DNA of 22,457 nucleotides from an uncultured Porphyromonadaceae bacterium (GCA_937892215.1 CALAVE010000090.1:1-22457); one strand, 5' to 3'; shown: positions 5,801 through 14,300, counted from the first letter of the stretch. The notes: generated from the sequence alone by a model not told the origin. Program-made: numbers and translations.

Positions 5801-6091
5801 CAAGATGCTTTGACGAAGTCTTGTGCAGACAGCAATAGCCTGCACAAGACTGTACATCACTAAACTTATGCAACACGCTTCCGAATAATAATTAACACAA
5901 GAATCGCAAGTTCAGCAAAGACCTTGTCTATTGTTACTTATCAGCAACTGGCGAAACTTGGGTTATGCAATATAAATACAATGCGGTGTTGATAATCAAG
6001 TGAGATACAGATGTTTCACTGACGAGGCAAGCCTTGTCATTGGTGCAATAATTACAATTCAATATCATTCATAAAAAAACTGATTTTTATC
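5796..6091 (+). other. Spacer with two hairpins, no gene seen
   Basis: A near-perfect 12-bp inverted repeat pairs AGTCTTGTGCAG (5817-5828) with CTGCACAAGACT (5840-5851); no T run follows. A second hairpin is GACGAGG-caag-CCTTGTC at 6021-6038. These may be processing or partial termination sites inside the island operon. No ORF or clear TAnnTTTG promoter is visible. The last ~40 nt before 6092 are AT-rich, as at other starts in the island. Confidence 0.5.
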
Positions 6092-6577
6092 ATGGCAACA
6101 GCTAAGACAATTGTCTACTATAAGGATTTGGCTATTCGCTATTTCGTTGATTATGGCGGCAGTGGAGTAACAACCAATCCCAATGTAGATATTACGAGAG
6201 ATGGCAAAATAATTTATGATACTTATCAAGATAGAGCCGGCAGAACCAAGAAGAAACTCATGGAAATTGCAGATGAAGTTGGATTCGTCTATAACAAGGT
6301 ATGGAGCGGCCCCGAATTAGGCCGTAGGCTCATTGAGTATATGGCTCAACATGGTTATAATAGACCGCCTCGTCAATCAATGCCATCTAGCCAACCAACA
6401 CCGCCGCCACCCGCGTCCATCCCGACGCTCACCCCCATCACAAACGAGACACCAAAGACTCTGGTGCAGAAATTGAAGAATTTCTTTCTACACACACTCA
6501 TTGGAAAATGTTTATTAGCAATCATTATAATTTACTTAGCAATCATTATAATTAACATTATTGCGCTCGTCCTATAA
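6092..6577 (+). CDS. W-module protein with proline-rich linker and C-terminal membrane anchor
   Basis: This encodes 161 aa. The N-terminal ~48 residues are beta-like. One W-module (50-86) follows: R-T-K-K-K-L-M-E-I-A-D-E-V-G-F-V-Y-N-K-V-W-x-G-P-E-L-G-R-R-L-I-E-Y. Residues 92-115 are Pro/Ser/Thr-rich (QPTPPPPASIPTLTP). The C-terminus (about 137-161) is a very hydrophobic Ile/Leu helix with a positive flank, so it should be tail-anchored with the W-module in the cytoplasm. The anchor contains a 21-bp tandem DNA repeat (TTAGCAATCATTATAATT at 6515-6532 and 6536-6553) that adds a seven-residue duplication. Confidence 0.7.
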   Translation: MATAKTIVYYKDLAIRYFVDYGGSGVTTNPNVDITRDGKIIYDTYQDRAGRTKKKLMEIADEVGFVYNKVWSGPELGRRLIEYMAQHGYNRPPRQSMPSSQPTPPPPASIPTLTPITNETPKTLVQKLKNFFLHTLIGKCLLAIIIIYLAIIIINIIALVL

Positions 6578-6580
6578 TTA

Positions 6581-6682
6581 ATGGGACTTTGGGATGAAAT
6601 CACCAAACGTGTGGGCGACGCCGCCTCGGCAGTGGCCGAAACAGCATCCGATGCCGCCTCGAAAGTCGCCGGCAAGGAGTGA
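6581..6682 (+). CDS. 33-aa alanine-rich amphipathic microprotein
   Basis: ATG 6581 starts 3 nt after the previous stop. The product reads MGLWDEITKRVGDAASAVAE and ends SKVAGKE. The D-A-A-S-x-V-A-E/D periodicity predicts a single amphipathic helix, similar in style to YtxH/apolipoprotein-like peptides. Its last codons (GCCGGCAAGGAGTGA) and the following spacer are the repeated junction also found at 5182-5234, so the gene may be a chimera or a truncated longer gene. The tight spacing and sensible codon use favour translation. Confidence 0.55.
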   Translation: MGLWDEITKRVGDAASAVAETASDAASKVAGKE

Positions 6683-6717
6683 CAATTATTAATCAACAAA
6701 CTTTTAATTCATTTCAA
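6668..6717 (+). repeat. Gene-end/spacer repeat, copy 3
   Basis: GCCGGCAAGGAGTGACAATT is followed by ATTAATCAACAAACTTTTAA and TTCATTTCAA. It is nearly the same as copy 1 (5182-5234). Both serve as the spacer in front of a W-module gene (5253 and 6720). Confidence 0.7.
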
Positions 6718-6719
6718 TT

Positions 6720-6917
6720 ATGGCAAAAAAATCAGCAATTAATGGCGAGTACATCGTCACAGTAGAGGACTCGGGTAGCATCAGTGTACACCGCATCTAT
6801 GACAACACCAAAGGCGCTCTTCGTGAAATCGCCGAGCGCATAGGATTTGAGTACGACCCTAACTGGACAACACGCCAATTCGGAAGCAAATTGGTGGATT
6901 TCATCAATGGCCAGTAA
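6720..6917 (+). CDS. Minimal single W-module protein
   Basis: This encodes 65 aa. A short beta hairpin-like N-terminus (GEYIVTVEDSGSISVHRIYD) leads into one W-module at 30-64: T-K-G-A-L-R-E-I-A-E-R-I-G-F-E-Y-D-P-N-W-T-T-R-Q-F-G-S-K-L-V-D-F-I. This is the simplest version of the module that occurs twice in the 5253 product and once in the 6092 product, and it shows the module can be a whole protein. It is cytosolic by prediction. Function is unknown; a protein-protein interaction role is a guess. Confidence 0.7.
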   Translation: MAKKSAINGEYIVTVEDSGSISVHRIYDNTKGALREIAERIGFEYDPNWTTRQFGSKLVDFINGQ

Positions 6918-6930
6918 CTGAAGTCTAAAC

Positions 6931-6973
6931 GCCGCGTGAGAGGGCGAATGTACATTCGCATCCCTCATGCGGC
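6931..6973 (+). other. Long imperfect hairpin between genes
   Basis: GCCGC at 6931-6935 pairs with GCGGC at 6969-6973, TGAG pairs with CTCA, and CGAATG pairs with CATTCG around a TA loop. It is followed by ATTTAAAAG. It could be a weak terminator or an RNA-processing/stability hairpin separating the W-module genes from the secreted-protein gene. Confidence 0.5.
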
Positions 6974-6997
6974 ATTTAAAAGCCACTTAGTATCAAC

Positions 6998-8173
6998 ATG
7001 AGTAAAGAGGACTACAAGAAGCCAATTATCAAGGGCCTATGGGGAACATTCTCCAATACCATTGACAATGTCGTCCCGACAGTCACTTTGCTTGTCTTGC
7101 TGTGTACCTTCTTCACGACATTTCCGTTACGCGCTCAACAACTGCCCGACTTTGTCGCCGACAGGGCGCTCGACCCAAAGGCTCTCGCTAATGCCATTAG
7201 GAGCGCTCAAAACAACGAGGGCCCTATCGCATCGTTTGACAATGGGAAAACGATGATGTACCACTACGTTTCGTTTAAGAATCATTTGGCCTATTGCATC
7301 CTGATGCGTGTTGAGGGCGATACGCCATACGTGTTTCACGGCTTTGTGGAGCGGATAAGTTCTAAAGAACTGAAGTTGTGCTTTGGCTGCATCCTTAACG
7401 GACGAACCCAAGAGTTCCGCCGTGTGCGATGGGACCACGACATAGCGTTCAACAAGATAACACCAACTGCAATTCCGGCAGGGAAGTATTATTTCGGCCC
7501 CGCCCTACTGCACTGGGATGTGGAGGAACATTACGACTACGAAAACGTGAACACGGCACAAGGCTTCGTGAAACAGACCAATGACTTCTATGGCAAGAAC
7601 TTGAGTGTAACCGACTATATCGCTTTTGATGCCGGCGGACGCGGGCACGCCATACAAAATGCCACGGCGCACCACTCTGAGTGGTATATGGGAGTGACAC
7701 CGCGCTACGGTCCACGCGGCGGCCGCAGGGCACCCGATGAGCAAGACGGATACGTGGAGTATGACGTGAGCATCGACCGAACGCAGCCCATGACCTACAA
7801 AGTGGACCCGGCTACACGCAGGCTCACCATGAAGTATGGCACCACCATGACCAGCAAATTCAAATATGACGCGCCAAATCATCCGGTGATGACCCAAATC
7901 AAAGCCAGTTACACACGATGGAGCAAGCAGGCTCCACGGCGCTTCACCACGCCTGACACCTTCAACTACTGGGGTACATTCGAGGATTTCATCGTCATCT
8001 CCCGTGTGGGAAGCGATATTAACGACCCCGACAGTTACATTTTTGTCCCCAAGGCCGGCAAGATGGTGCAAGTGGAAGTATCTGGCGAGGAGGTGGACTA
8101 CGAACTCGGGCCTGTTGACTTGCTGGGCAGTTCGGTTGACTATTATGTTGAATACATCAATAAAAACAAATAA
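6998..8173 (+). CDS. Exported protein of unknown function
   Basis: This encodes 391 aa. A 25-residue N-terminal cytosolic stretch (MSKEDYKKPIIKGLWGTFSN...) precedes a hydrophobic segment at about 26-43 and then L-R-A-Q-Q, which looks like a signal-peptidase site or a signal anchor. The remaining ~340 residues are rich in Tyr/Asp/Gly and beta-prone, with H-Y-V-S-F, W-Y-M-G-V-T-P-R-Y-G and a Y-V-E-Y near both middle and end. No catalytic motif is recognised. Curiously its first residues MSKEDYKKPI resemble MSKEYYKKAI of the next gene (8204), so the two starts may share a duplicated 5' end. It is the only clearly exported soluble product of the island operon. Confidence 0.7.
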   Translation: MSKEDYKKPIIKGLWGTFSNTIDNVVPTVTLLVLLCTFFTTFPLRAQQLPDFVADRALDPKALANAIRSAQNNEGPIASFDNGKTMMYHYVSFKNHLAYCILMRVEGDTPYVFHGFVERISSKELKLCFGCILNGRTQEFRRVRWDHDIAFNKITPTAIPAGKYYFGPALLHWDVEEHYDYENVNTAQGFVKQTNDFYGKNLSVTDYIAFDAGGRGHAIQNATAHHSEWYMGVTPRYGPRGGRRAPDEQDGYVEYDVSIDRTQPMTYKVDPATRRLTMKYGTTMTSKFKYDAPNHPVMTQIKASYTRWSKQAPRRFTTPDTFNYWGTFEDFIVISRVGSDINDPDSYIFVPKAGKMVQVEVSGEEVDYELGPVDLLGSSVDYYVEYINKNK

Positions 8174-8203
8174 GTTTTAATTATTATCTAAAATCACACA
8201 AAT

Positions 8204-8446
8204 ATGAGTAAAGAATATTACAAGAAAGCGATTCAAGACTGTCGTGCGGCTATCGCCCGCGAGCGCGAACAAAAAAAGAAAGACAATGCTCGCATTGCAG
8301 CGTCAATCAAGAGTACCAGCAGTCCAGAGGGAAAAGCTCGCTATCGCAAAGATAAAATATCGGTCGCGGCCCGTCACGATTCCGTCATCGAGGGCTACAA
8401 GAAACGTATCGAGATGTATCAACGCAGCTTAAAAAGCTGCAAATAA
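8204..8446 (+). CDS. Small basic coiled-coil protein
   Basis: This encodes 80 aa, MSKEYYKKAIQDCRAAIARE and onward, mostly charged helix with heptad-like spacing and an A-R-H-D-S-V-I-E-G-Y-K-K-R-I-E-M-Y segment. No membrane helix is present. The style resembles small WXG-like or phage accessory coiled-coil proteins, but I recognise no family. It is 30 nt after the secreted-protein gene and 12 nt before a microprotein gene. Confidence 0.65.
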   Translation: MSKEYYKKAIQDCRAAIAREREQKKKDNARIAASIKSTSSPEGKARYRKDKISVAARHDSVIEGYKKRIEMYQRSLKSCK

Positions 8447-8458
8447 ATAACGGAAGAG

Positions 8459-8539
8459 ATGGCTAAAGAAAAAAAAGGCTGTGCGTGTGGAGGATGTTTC
8501 ACAATACTGATTTTCGCTCTCTGTCTCCTGTTACTGTAG
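8459..8539 (+). CDS. 26-aa cysteine-cluster membrane microprotein
   Basis: The product reads MAKEKKGCACGGCF then TILIFALCLLLL. A Lys-rich start is followed by a C-x-C-x-x-C cluster and one hydrophobic helix, so it should be a single-pass membrane peptide with its Cys cluster at the cytosolic face. It is packed between genes: 12 nt after the upstream stop and one base before the next ATG, which argues for real translation. The Cys cluster could bind a metal or be acylated; that is a guess. Confidence 0.6.
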   Translation: MAKEKKGCACGGCFTILIFALCLLLL

Positions 8540-8540
8540 T

Positions 8541-8726
8541 ATGAGAATATTCAGAGGACTATATTTCAACTTCTCGTGGAAGCGCATGCTGGGTATCAGC
8601 ACCCTCAAGCGCAAGGTGGCTACGACCACCGGCATTCCCACCACACGTATGGGCTTGAACGCCAAACTCGGGCGGTGGCTATGGCAACTGATATTCGGTA
8701 AACCAAAAAGGAAACGACGAAAATAA
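8541..8726 (+). CDS. Small very basic protein, unknown function
   Basis: This encodes 61 aa, MRIFRGLYFNFSWKRMLGIS then a T-T-T-G-I-P-T-T-R-M-G stretch and a C-terminal K-P-K-R-K-R-R-K. The pattern of a short aromatic/basic strand followed by a Gly/Thr turn faintly resembles DUF4236-like peptides, but the match is weak. It starts one base after the stop of the Cys-cluster microprotein, so the two are likely translationally coupled. Confidence 0.55.
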   Translation: MRIFRGLYFNFSWKRMLGISTLKRKVATTTGIPTTRMGLNAKLGRWLWQLIFGKPKRKRRK

Positions 8727-8763
8727 CTCTTATTAAACGACGATTTTTATCTCTGGCATTGTT

Positions 8764-8772
8764 GGGGGGGGG
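8764..8772 (+). repeat. G9 homopolymer tract upstream of the channel gene
   Basis: Nine consecutive G lie about 52 nt before the channel start codon, in an otherwise AT-rich spacer (8727-8823). Such tracts slip easily and, when near promoters, can cause on/off or graded expression. I see no confident -33/-7 pair around it, so any effect is speculative. Confidence 0.6.
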
Positions 8773-8823
8773 AAAATGGTTTATGTGGTAAAATGATATC
8801 GGTTGCTTTAAATTAGTTGTAGA

Positions 8824-9621
8824 ATGAAAAATATTCAGAGGTTGTTCTGTGACGAGCGAATTATATTTTATGCTATAGTGCTCAACACCACCATTGTGTT
8901 TCTGAGTGGTTTTTGGCCTCAAGTGACTTTTTTTGAAATTTCTGATGCCTTTTTTACTCTTGTGTTTGTATTTGAGGCAATCGCAAAAATCAAAACTTTT
9001 GGATGGAAAAAATATTGGCGCTCGGGATGGAATAAATTTGATTTTATAGTGCTACTAATAGCATTGCCATCTTTAGCAAGTCCGTTTATGGGACAAACCA
9101 TGGTAAAGAGTCCTATACTTGCCTTGCGTGCATTAAGACTATTCAAGACGTTCAGGTTGCTACGTTTTATCCCTAATATAGACAAACTTCTGAGTGGCAT
9201 AAAGTTGGCAATCAAGGCCTCTCCGCTGGTGCTAATCGGCTTTATGGTTTTTATGATTGTTTTTTCCATAATATCGTCTACCATGTTTGGCGATATAACC
9301 CCGGAATATTTCGGCAATCCTGCCGTGAGTCTATATAGCATTTTTCGGCTTTTCACCATTGAGGGATGGTATGAGTTTCCTGAAGCAATAGCAGAAAATG
9401 GAGGCCAATATATGGGGGTATTTGCACGTTGTTTCTTCTCTATTCTTATGTTCGTGGGAGGAATGATAGGTATGTCGTTTGTGAATTCTATCTTTGTTGA
9501 TTCAATGGCTGAGGATAATAACAATGAGGTCATGGAGAAACTGGATCAAATGGAACGCAAACTGGATGCAATCTCAAAAAATCAGCATAATTATGAGAAT
9601 GGTGTTCATGAGAGCAAATGA
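8824..9621 (+). CDS. Voltage-gated cation channel, single-domain BacNav-like
   Basis: This encodes 265 aa with six predicted membrane helices. Helix S4 (about 101-116) reads L-R-A-L-R-L-F-K-T-F-R-L-L-R-F, with a positive charge at every third position as expected of a voltage sensor. The pore loop carries F-T-I-E-G-W-Y-E near 177-184, comparable to the T-L-E-S-W selectivity filter of bacterial sodium channels. The S6 helix (about 203-227) is followed by a coiled coil (V-M-E-K-L-D-Q-M-E-R-K-L-D-A-I) that would hold a tetramer together, as in NaChBac. It is the last gene of the island. Its 3' end overlaps the opposing GNAT reading frame by 92 bp. Confidence 0.85.
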   Translation: MKNIQRLFCDERIIFYAIVLNTTIVFLSGFWPQVTFFEISDAFFTLVFVFEAIAKIKTFGWKKYWRSGWNKFDFIVLLIALPSLASPFMGQTMVKSPILALRALRLFKTFRLLRFIPNIDKLLSGIKLAIKASPLVLIGFMVFMIVFSIISSTMFGDITPEYFGNPAVSLYSIFRLFTIEGWYEFPEAIAENGGQYMGVFARCFFSILMFVGGMIGMSFVNSIFVDSMAEDNNNEVMEKLDQMERKLDAISKNQHNYENGVHESK

Positions 9622-10120
9622 AAGACGAAAATGGGCAACGTTGGTGGGTACGGTCGAGGCTTGCGGCAGGAAAAGCGGCTTGTTGGGCGGTGATGTCCTT
9701 TGCGCTTGTACGGGTGAGGGTGATGCCTAAAACCTCGCTCAATATCTTTGCATCATCGCCCTTCTTGAATCCGCACGACTCGTAGAATCTCTGTTCACGG
9801 TCGTAGGCAATAAGGATTATCCTCAGGTATGACTTATAACGCTCTTTCATCATCCCGAGCAGCGTGTGTCCTATGCCCTGACGATGGTACTCCGGACGCA
9901 CCAGCATATAGTGAAGATAGGCATTCATCATGCCGTCGTCCATGGCACACACCATCCCCACAAGTTTATCTCCGTCCCATGCCGAATAAACCGTACTGAA
10001 ATTCCGCATTGCCACCACAAGTTTGTCAGGATAGTGCCCCGATGACCACTCCACCGAAAGGAACAAGTCTTCCAAGTCCTCTTTCCTGAACTCGTGTATA
10101 TCCTTGTAAATGACAGCCAT
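9530..10120 (-). CDS. GNAT-family N-acetyltransferase with probable run-on C-terminus
   Basis: This encodes 196 aa from ATG 10120 (a GTG at 10129 is also in frame). The acetyl-CoA motif is at about 72-90: M-L-V-R-P-E-Y-H-R-Q-G-I-G-H-T-L-L, a slight variant of R/Q-x-x-G-x-G/A. R-F-Y-E-S-C-G-F at 111-118 is the usual end of the GNAT core. Family members normally end within ~30 residues of this point. Here the frame continues ~45 more residues of Cys/His/Pro-rich, unconvincing sequence into the antisense of the channel gene. It lies 17 nt downstream of the GH53 stop and should be cotranscribed with it. The substrate is unknown. Confidence 0.8.
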   Translation of the reverse strand: MAVIYKDIHEFRKEDLEDLFLSVEWSSGHYPDKLVVAMRNFSTVYSAWDGDKLVGMVCAMDDGMMNAYLHYMLVRPEYHRQGIGHTLLGMMKERYKSYLRIILIAYDREQRFYESCGFKKGDDAKILSEVLGITLTRTSAKDITAQQAAFPAASLDRTHQRCPFSSFICSHEHHSHNYADFLRLHPVCVPFDPVSP

Positions 10121-10137
10121 AACGTCCACTCTCCTGT

Positions 10138-11145
10138 CTATTCCGATGCCTCGGTAAAGGCCTCCATAATCGCTGTTGGTCTGTGATTCTGGAATGCTCC
10201 CAGCGGATAATGCCCCTCGGCCTCCGGTGCCCAGTAGAACACGCCCTTGCAGAATCCGTCGGTGCGGTTCTTCGAGGCATCTATAATGGCCTTCATTATC
10301 ACCTTCCCCTCCACGGGTTTCTTCGCCTCCACTCCGGTTTCCACCACCATCAGCGGACAGTTGTATTTGCGGCCCAGCACCCTTATGTTGTAGGCGAAGT
10401 CACGCACCGTGCCTTGCCAGTCGGTTTCCAGCCCGGTATCCTGGTCCCAGTAGGGATATACGCTCATTCCTATCATATCCCACTTGGTTCCGTATTTCTT
10501 CAGGCCGTCGAAGATGAAGTTGTAACGCTTTATGTCGCAGCCGCAGTCCACATGCACAATCACCGCGGCATCTTCATACACTTTCTTCACCGCATTATAG
10601 CCGGCCTTGGTCAGTCCCGCATATTGCTTCATGTTGGTGCTCGCGCGACCCACGTCCCACAGAAAACCGTCGGTGGTCTCATTACCCACCTGCACCCATT
10701 TCACATCCACGCCATTGTCCTTCAGCAATTGCAATGTCTCTTTGGTATGCTTAGCGAGAGCCTTGCACATCTGCTTGTAACTCATGCCTTTCCACGCTTC
10801 GGGAATATTCTGCTTTGCCGGGTCGGCCCACCAGTCGCTGTAGTGGAAATCTATCATGATAGCCATGCCCAGTGCCTTGGCTCTCAGCGCCATCTTCAGC
10901 ACGTCTTCTTTGCTACAAAGTCCGTCTTTGGGATTCACCCACACTCGATAACGCACCGCATTCAGCCCCAGTTCCTTCATGAGCGCCGTGTTTTCACGCT
11001 CTTCTCCCTGAGCATTACGGAGTTGGACTCCTCTGGCCTCGAGTTCCGTGGTTCCACTTATGTCGGCTCCTAACCAAAACGGCTCCTCAGCCATGCTGCT
11101 TGCCGATAATAACAGCAACGCTGTAATAAATATAATCTTTTTCAT
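10138..11145 (-). CDS. GH53 arabinogalactan endo-beta-1,4-galactanase
   Basis: This encodes 335 aa with a signal peptide (MKKIIFITALLLLSASSMAEE) for export to the periplasm or outer surface. The (beta/alpha)8 catalytic domain spans nearly all the rest. Family marks are F-W-L-G-A-D-I-S-G near 23-31, R-Y-R-V-W-V-N-P at 65-72, D-F-H-Y-S-D-W-W-A-D-P at 99-109, the acid/base Glu156 in W-V-Q-V-G-N-E-T, and the nucleophile Glu269 in M-V-V-E-T-G. GH53 enzymes cut beta-1,4-galactan side chains of pectin (type I arabinogalactan). There is no SusC/SusD pair nearby, so it does not sit in a standard polysaccharide-utilization locus. The gene is divergent from the GH13 amylase. Confidence 0.93.
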   Translation of the reverse strand: MKKIIFITALLLLSASSMAEEPFWLGADISGTTELEARGVQLRNAQGEERENTALMKELGLNAVRYRVWVNPKDGLCSKEDVLKMALRAKALGMAIMIDFHYSDWWADPAKQNIPEAWKGMSYKQMCKALAKHTKETLQLLKDNGVDVKWVQVGNETTDGFLWDVGRASTNMKQYAGLTKAGYNAVKKVYEDAAVIVHVDCGCDIKRYNFIFDGLKKYGTKWDMIGMSVYPYWDQDTGLETDWQGTVRDFAYNIRVLGRKYNCPLMVVETGVEAKKPVEGKVIMKAIIDASKNRTDGFCKGVFYWAPEAEGHYPLGAFQNHRPTAIMEAFTEASE

Positions 11146-11161
11146 CTTCGCATATTTTTCG

Positions 11162-11192
11162 CAAATTTATGAATTCAATAAACCATCTCAAA
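11162..11192 (-). promoter_or_regulatory. Bacteroidota promoter for GH53/GNAT
   Basis: On the minus strand, TTTG (CAAA at 11189-11192) and TAAATTTG (11162-11169) are 19 nt apart. The start point would be near 11155, leaving a very short leader before the GH53 ATG at 11145. The rest of 11193-11336 is AT-rich and must hold the amylase promoter, but I cannot place it confidently. Confidence 0.7.
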
Positions 11193-11336
11193 ATTTTCAT
11201 CAAATTATTTCCGCAATCGTTTGCATATTTTTTTCATTTAATTCTTAAAACATTTGAGAAAAATTATGGATAAATATTCGCATTTTTGCTAAGCATTAAT
11301 AATCTTTTTAATATAAACCGATAAACTTTAAGGGAT

Positions 11337-14300
11337 ATGTCTAAATTAAAATTTTTACTTTTTTCTTTGCTGATTGTCTTGGCAAATGTAGGTGCTTTTG
11401 CGCAAGCCACTTGGCAGGGCGGCAGAACGGATTTCAGAGATGAAACAATCTATTTTGTCATGCCCACTCGCTTCTACGACGGCGATAAGTCTAATAACAC
11501 CTATTGCTGGGACGGATCCAAGGACGTTTCACATGAGGACCCCGAATGGCGTGGCGACTTCAAGGGGCTGGTTCAGAGGCTCGACTACATCAAGGCTCTG
11601 GGCTTTACAGCCATCTGGGTCACGCCTGTAGTTCAGAACGCCTCAGGCTTCGACTATCACGGCTACCACGCCATGGACATGACAGCCGTGGACAAACGCT
11701 TTGAGAGTGATGACTGCAAATTTCAGGACCTTATCGATGCAGCACACGCTAAGGGGATTAAAATCATTCTCGACATTGTAATCAATCACACCGGTAACTT
11801 CGGAGAGGAAAACCTGTGCAAACTTTTCACTCGCGACTACTCCAAGCCGCAGAGCGACATCGACCAGTGCATGATTCCCTTCACCATTTCCCAAGGCGGC
11901 AAGTTGAAAGACAACTACCTCAGTCTCCCGGGCGGTCAGCAGTACGAAGACCGTCTTACCAAGATGAAAAACACCGATGGCAAGAATCACGACACCCACA
12001 ATCTGTGGCACCACTACGGCAACTTCAACTGGGACGAACCTAACCGATGGTGGGCACAGATAGCAGGCGACTGCGTGGACCTCAACACTGAGAATCCCGA
12101 AACTTACCAGTACCTTATCAACTGCTACGGTAAGTTCATTGAGATGGGCGTTGACGGATTCCGCATCGATACTGGCGGACATATCTCGCGACTCACATTC
12201 AACAGCGCGTTCATTCCCGCTTTCACCGAACTTGGTGAAAAATATAAAGCGAAACGACTCAATCAGGCTCCTTTCTTCATGTTTGCCGAGATTTGCGCTC
12301 GTTTCAGCGATGTCACATATCGCGGCCAGCCTTCTCTCTCGCCTTATTTCTACACTTGGCAGAGCGACGACGCGTTGCGCAGCCAGTGGAACAGCAACCC
12401 GTCGTACTGGCAGGGCATTGAGGTGTACGAATCCACCGATCCGGCCACTCTCGACAACCAGAAACTTTGCCTTACTGAGCACAACAATAACCTCAGCGAG
12501 AGCGCGCAACCTCACAGCGACAACGCATTCCTTAACGGCAATGAGTATCACACCCCCGACTACAGCAAGGCCAGCGGCATGAGCGTAATAGACTTCACCG
12601 CTCACTGGAATTTCCAGAATGCAGGCCGCCTATGGGGTGTGCTCGACCGCGACAATATGTACAACGACGCCACTTACAACGTGATGTACGTGGAGAGCCA
12701 CGACTACGGACCCGACAGTTTCGAGCGTTTCAATGGCGGCACCGAGCAGTGGGCCGAGAACCTCTCCATCATGTTCACCATGCGCGGCATCCCGTGCCTG
12801 TGGCAAGGTGGCGAGATTGAGTTCCGTAAAGGCAAGAAGATGGACGATGGAACCAACATGGCTCTCTTCGACACAGGCCGCGCCTATTATGGCGGTTATC
12901 TGACCGGTGACGTGAAAGCAGCCGACTTCAGTGAGGTGGCAAGCGCAAGCGGCAACGTGGCCGCGACTCTGAGCCGTCCGCTGGCTAAGCACCTGCAGCG
13001 ACTCAACAAGATTCGCCTGGCTGTTCCCGCTCTTCGCAAGGGTCAGTACACCAAGAAAGACTGCTCATCCAGCGGCGGTTATGCGTTCAAGCGTCGCTAC
13101 ACCAGCGGCTCAACCGACAGTTACGTGCTCGTAGCGCTCAATGCCGGAGCCACGTTCTCCAACGTGCTTAACGGAACCTACCGCGATTGCATAACAGGCA
13201 ACACCATAACCGTAACCGACGGCACTCTCACCACCGAGTCATTCTCGGGCAAGGGTAATATGCGTATCTACGTCCTCAACGGTCCCGGCAAGGTGGGTGA
13301 AGACGGCCCATTCCTTTACGCTTCCGCTCCTGTGACCCCAACTCAGCTCAGCTATGACGGCCACGAGGAAGACGGTGACCCCGACACTGAGTACATTACC
13401 GGTGGTGGCGGCGGTGGTAGTTCCGATGTGGACCTCGACGACCTTGAGGTATATGAGCCCGCTGTTGTGGACAATGAAATCAGCGTATTCTACGAGGGTA
13501 GCGCTTCGCAGGGCGACGTAACCTGCTGGGTGTGGAACTCAAGCACTAATTTCACCGGCGGTAGCTGGCCCGGAGAGAACGCAACACTCATGGGCAAGAC
13601 GGCCGACGGCACTCGCAAGATTTACAAGTGGACATTCGACGGCACATCCGATGCGCTGCCCACCGGACTTATCTTCAGCAACAACGGCAACAGCCAGACC
13701 GATGACCTAGAGTTCGTTAACCACGGTTACTACATCAATGGCAAGTACGACCACACGGTTACAAACTCCACTGCCCCCGACCCCGACCTGCCTAACCTGA
13801 CTGTTAATCCGGCCGGTGGCAAGTTCACCGACGAGGTTAATGTTACTGTAACCGCTTCTAAGGCCGATGCTGTAATAGTCTATACCACTAACGGCGACAA
13901 GCCCACCGCGTCGAGCACACAGGCTGTGGGAAGCATTTCACTCAATTTCACCAAGTCAACCACACTGCGTGCAGGTGTCCTGGTGAGCGGTGAAGTCAAG
14001 AACCTCGTTAGTTACACGTTCACCATCCAGTCGAGCACCGCGCAGAAACTATGCGCTTACTTCATCGCACCCAATGAGTGGACCAACGTTTACTGCTACG
14101 CTTGGAATGCCGACCTGGGCAACAAGACCTATACAGGTAACTGGCCGGGCCAACTCTGCACCGTCTATGGAACAACGGCCGACGGACGCACAATCTGGGA
14201 ATGGGACGGCGGACCGGTTGGCGATGACATGCCCACAGGCATTATCTTCAACAACAATGGCGGCAACGGCGACAACCAGACATCCGACTTCACGTTCATC

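Noticed and set aside
11643..12605. 320-aa antisense open frame inside the amylase gene
   Set aside because: It is a shadow of the GH13 coding frame caused by codon bias, with no signal, motif or promoter of its own.
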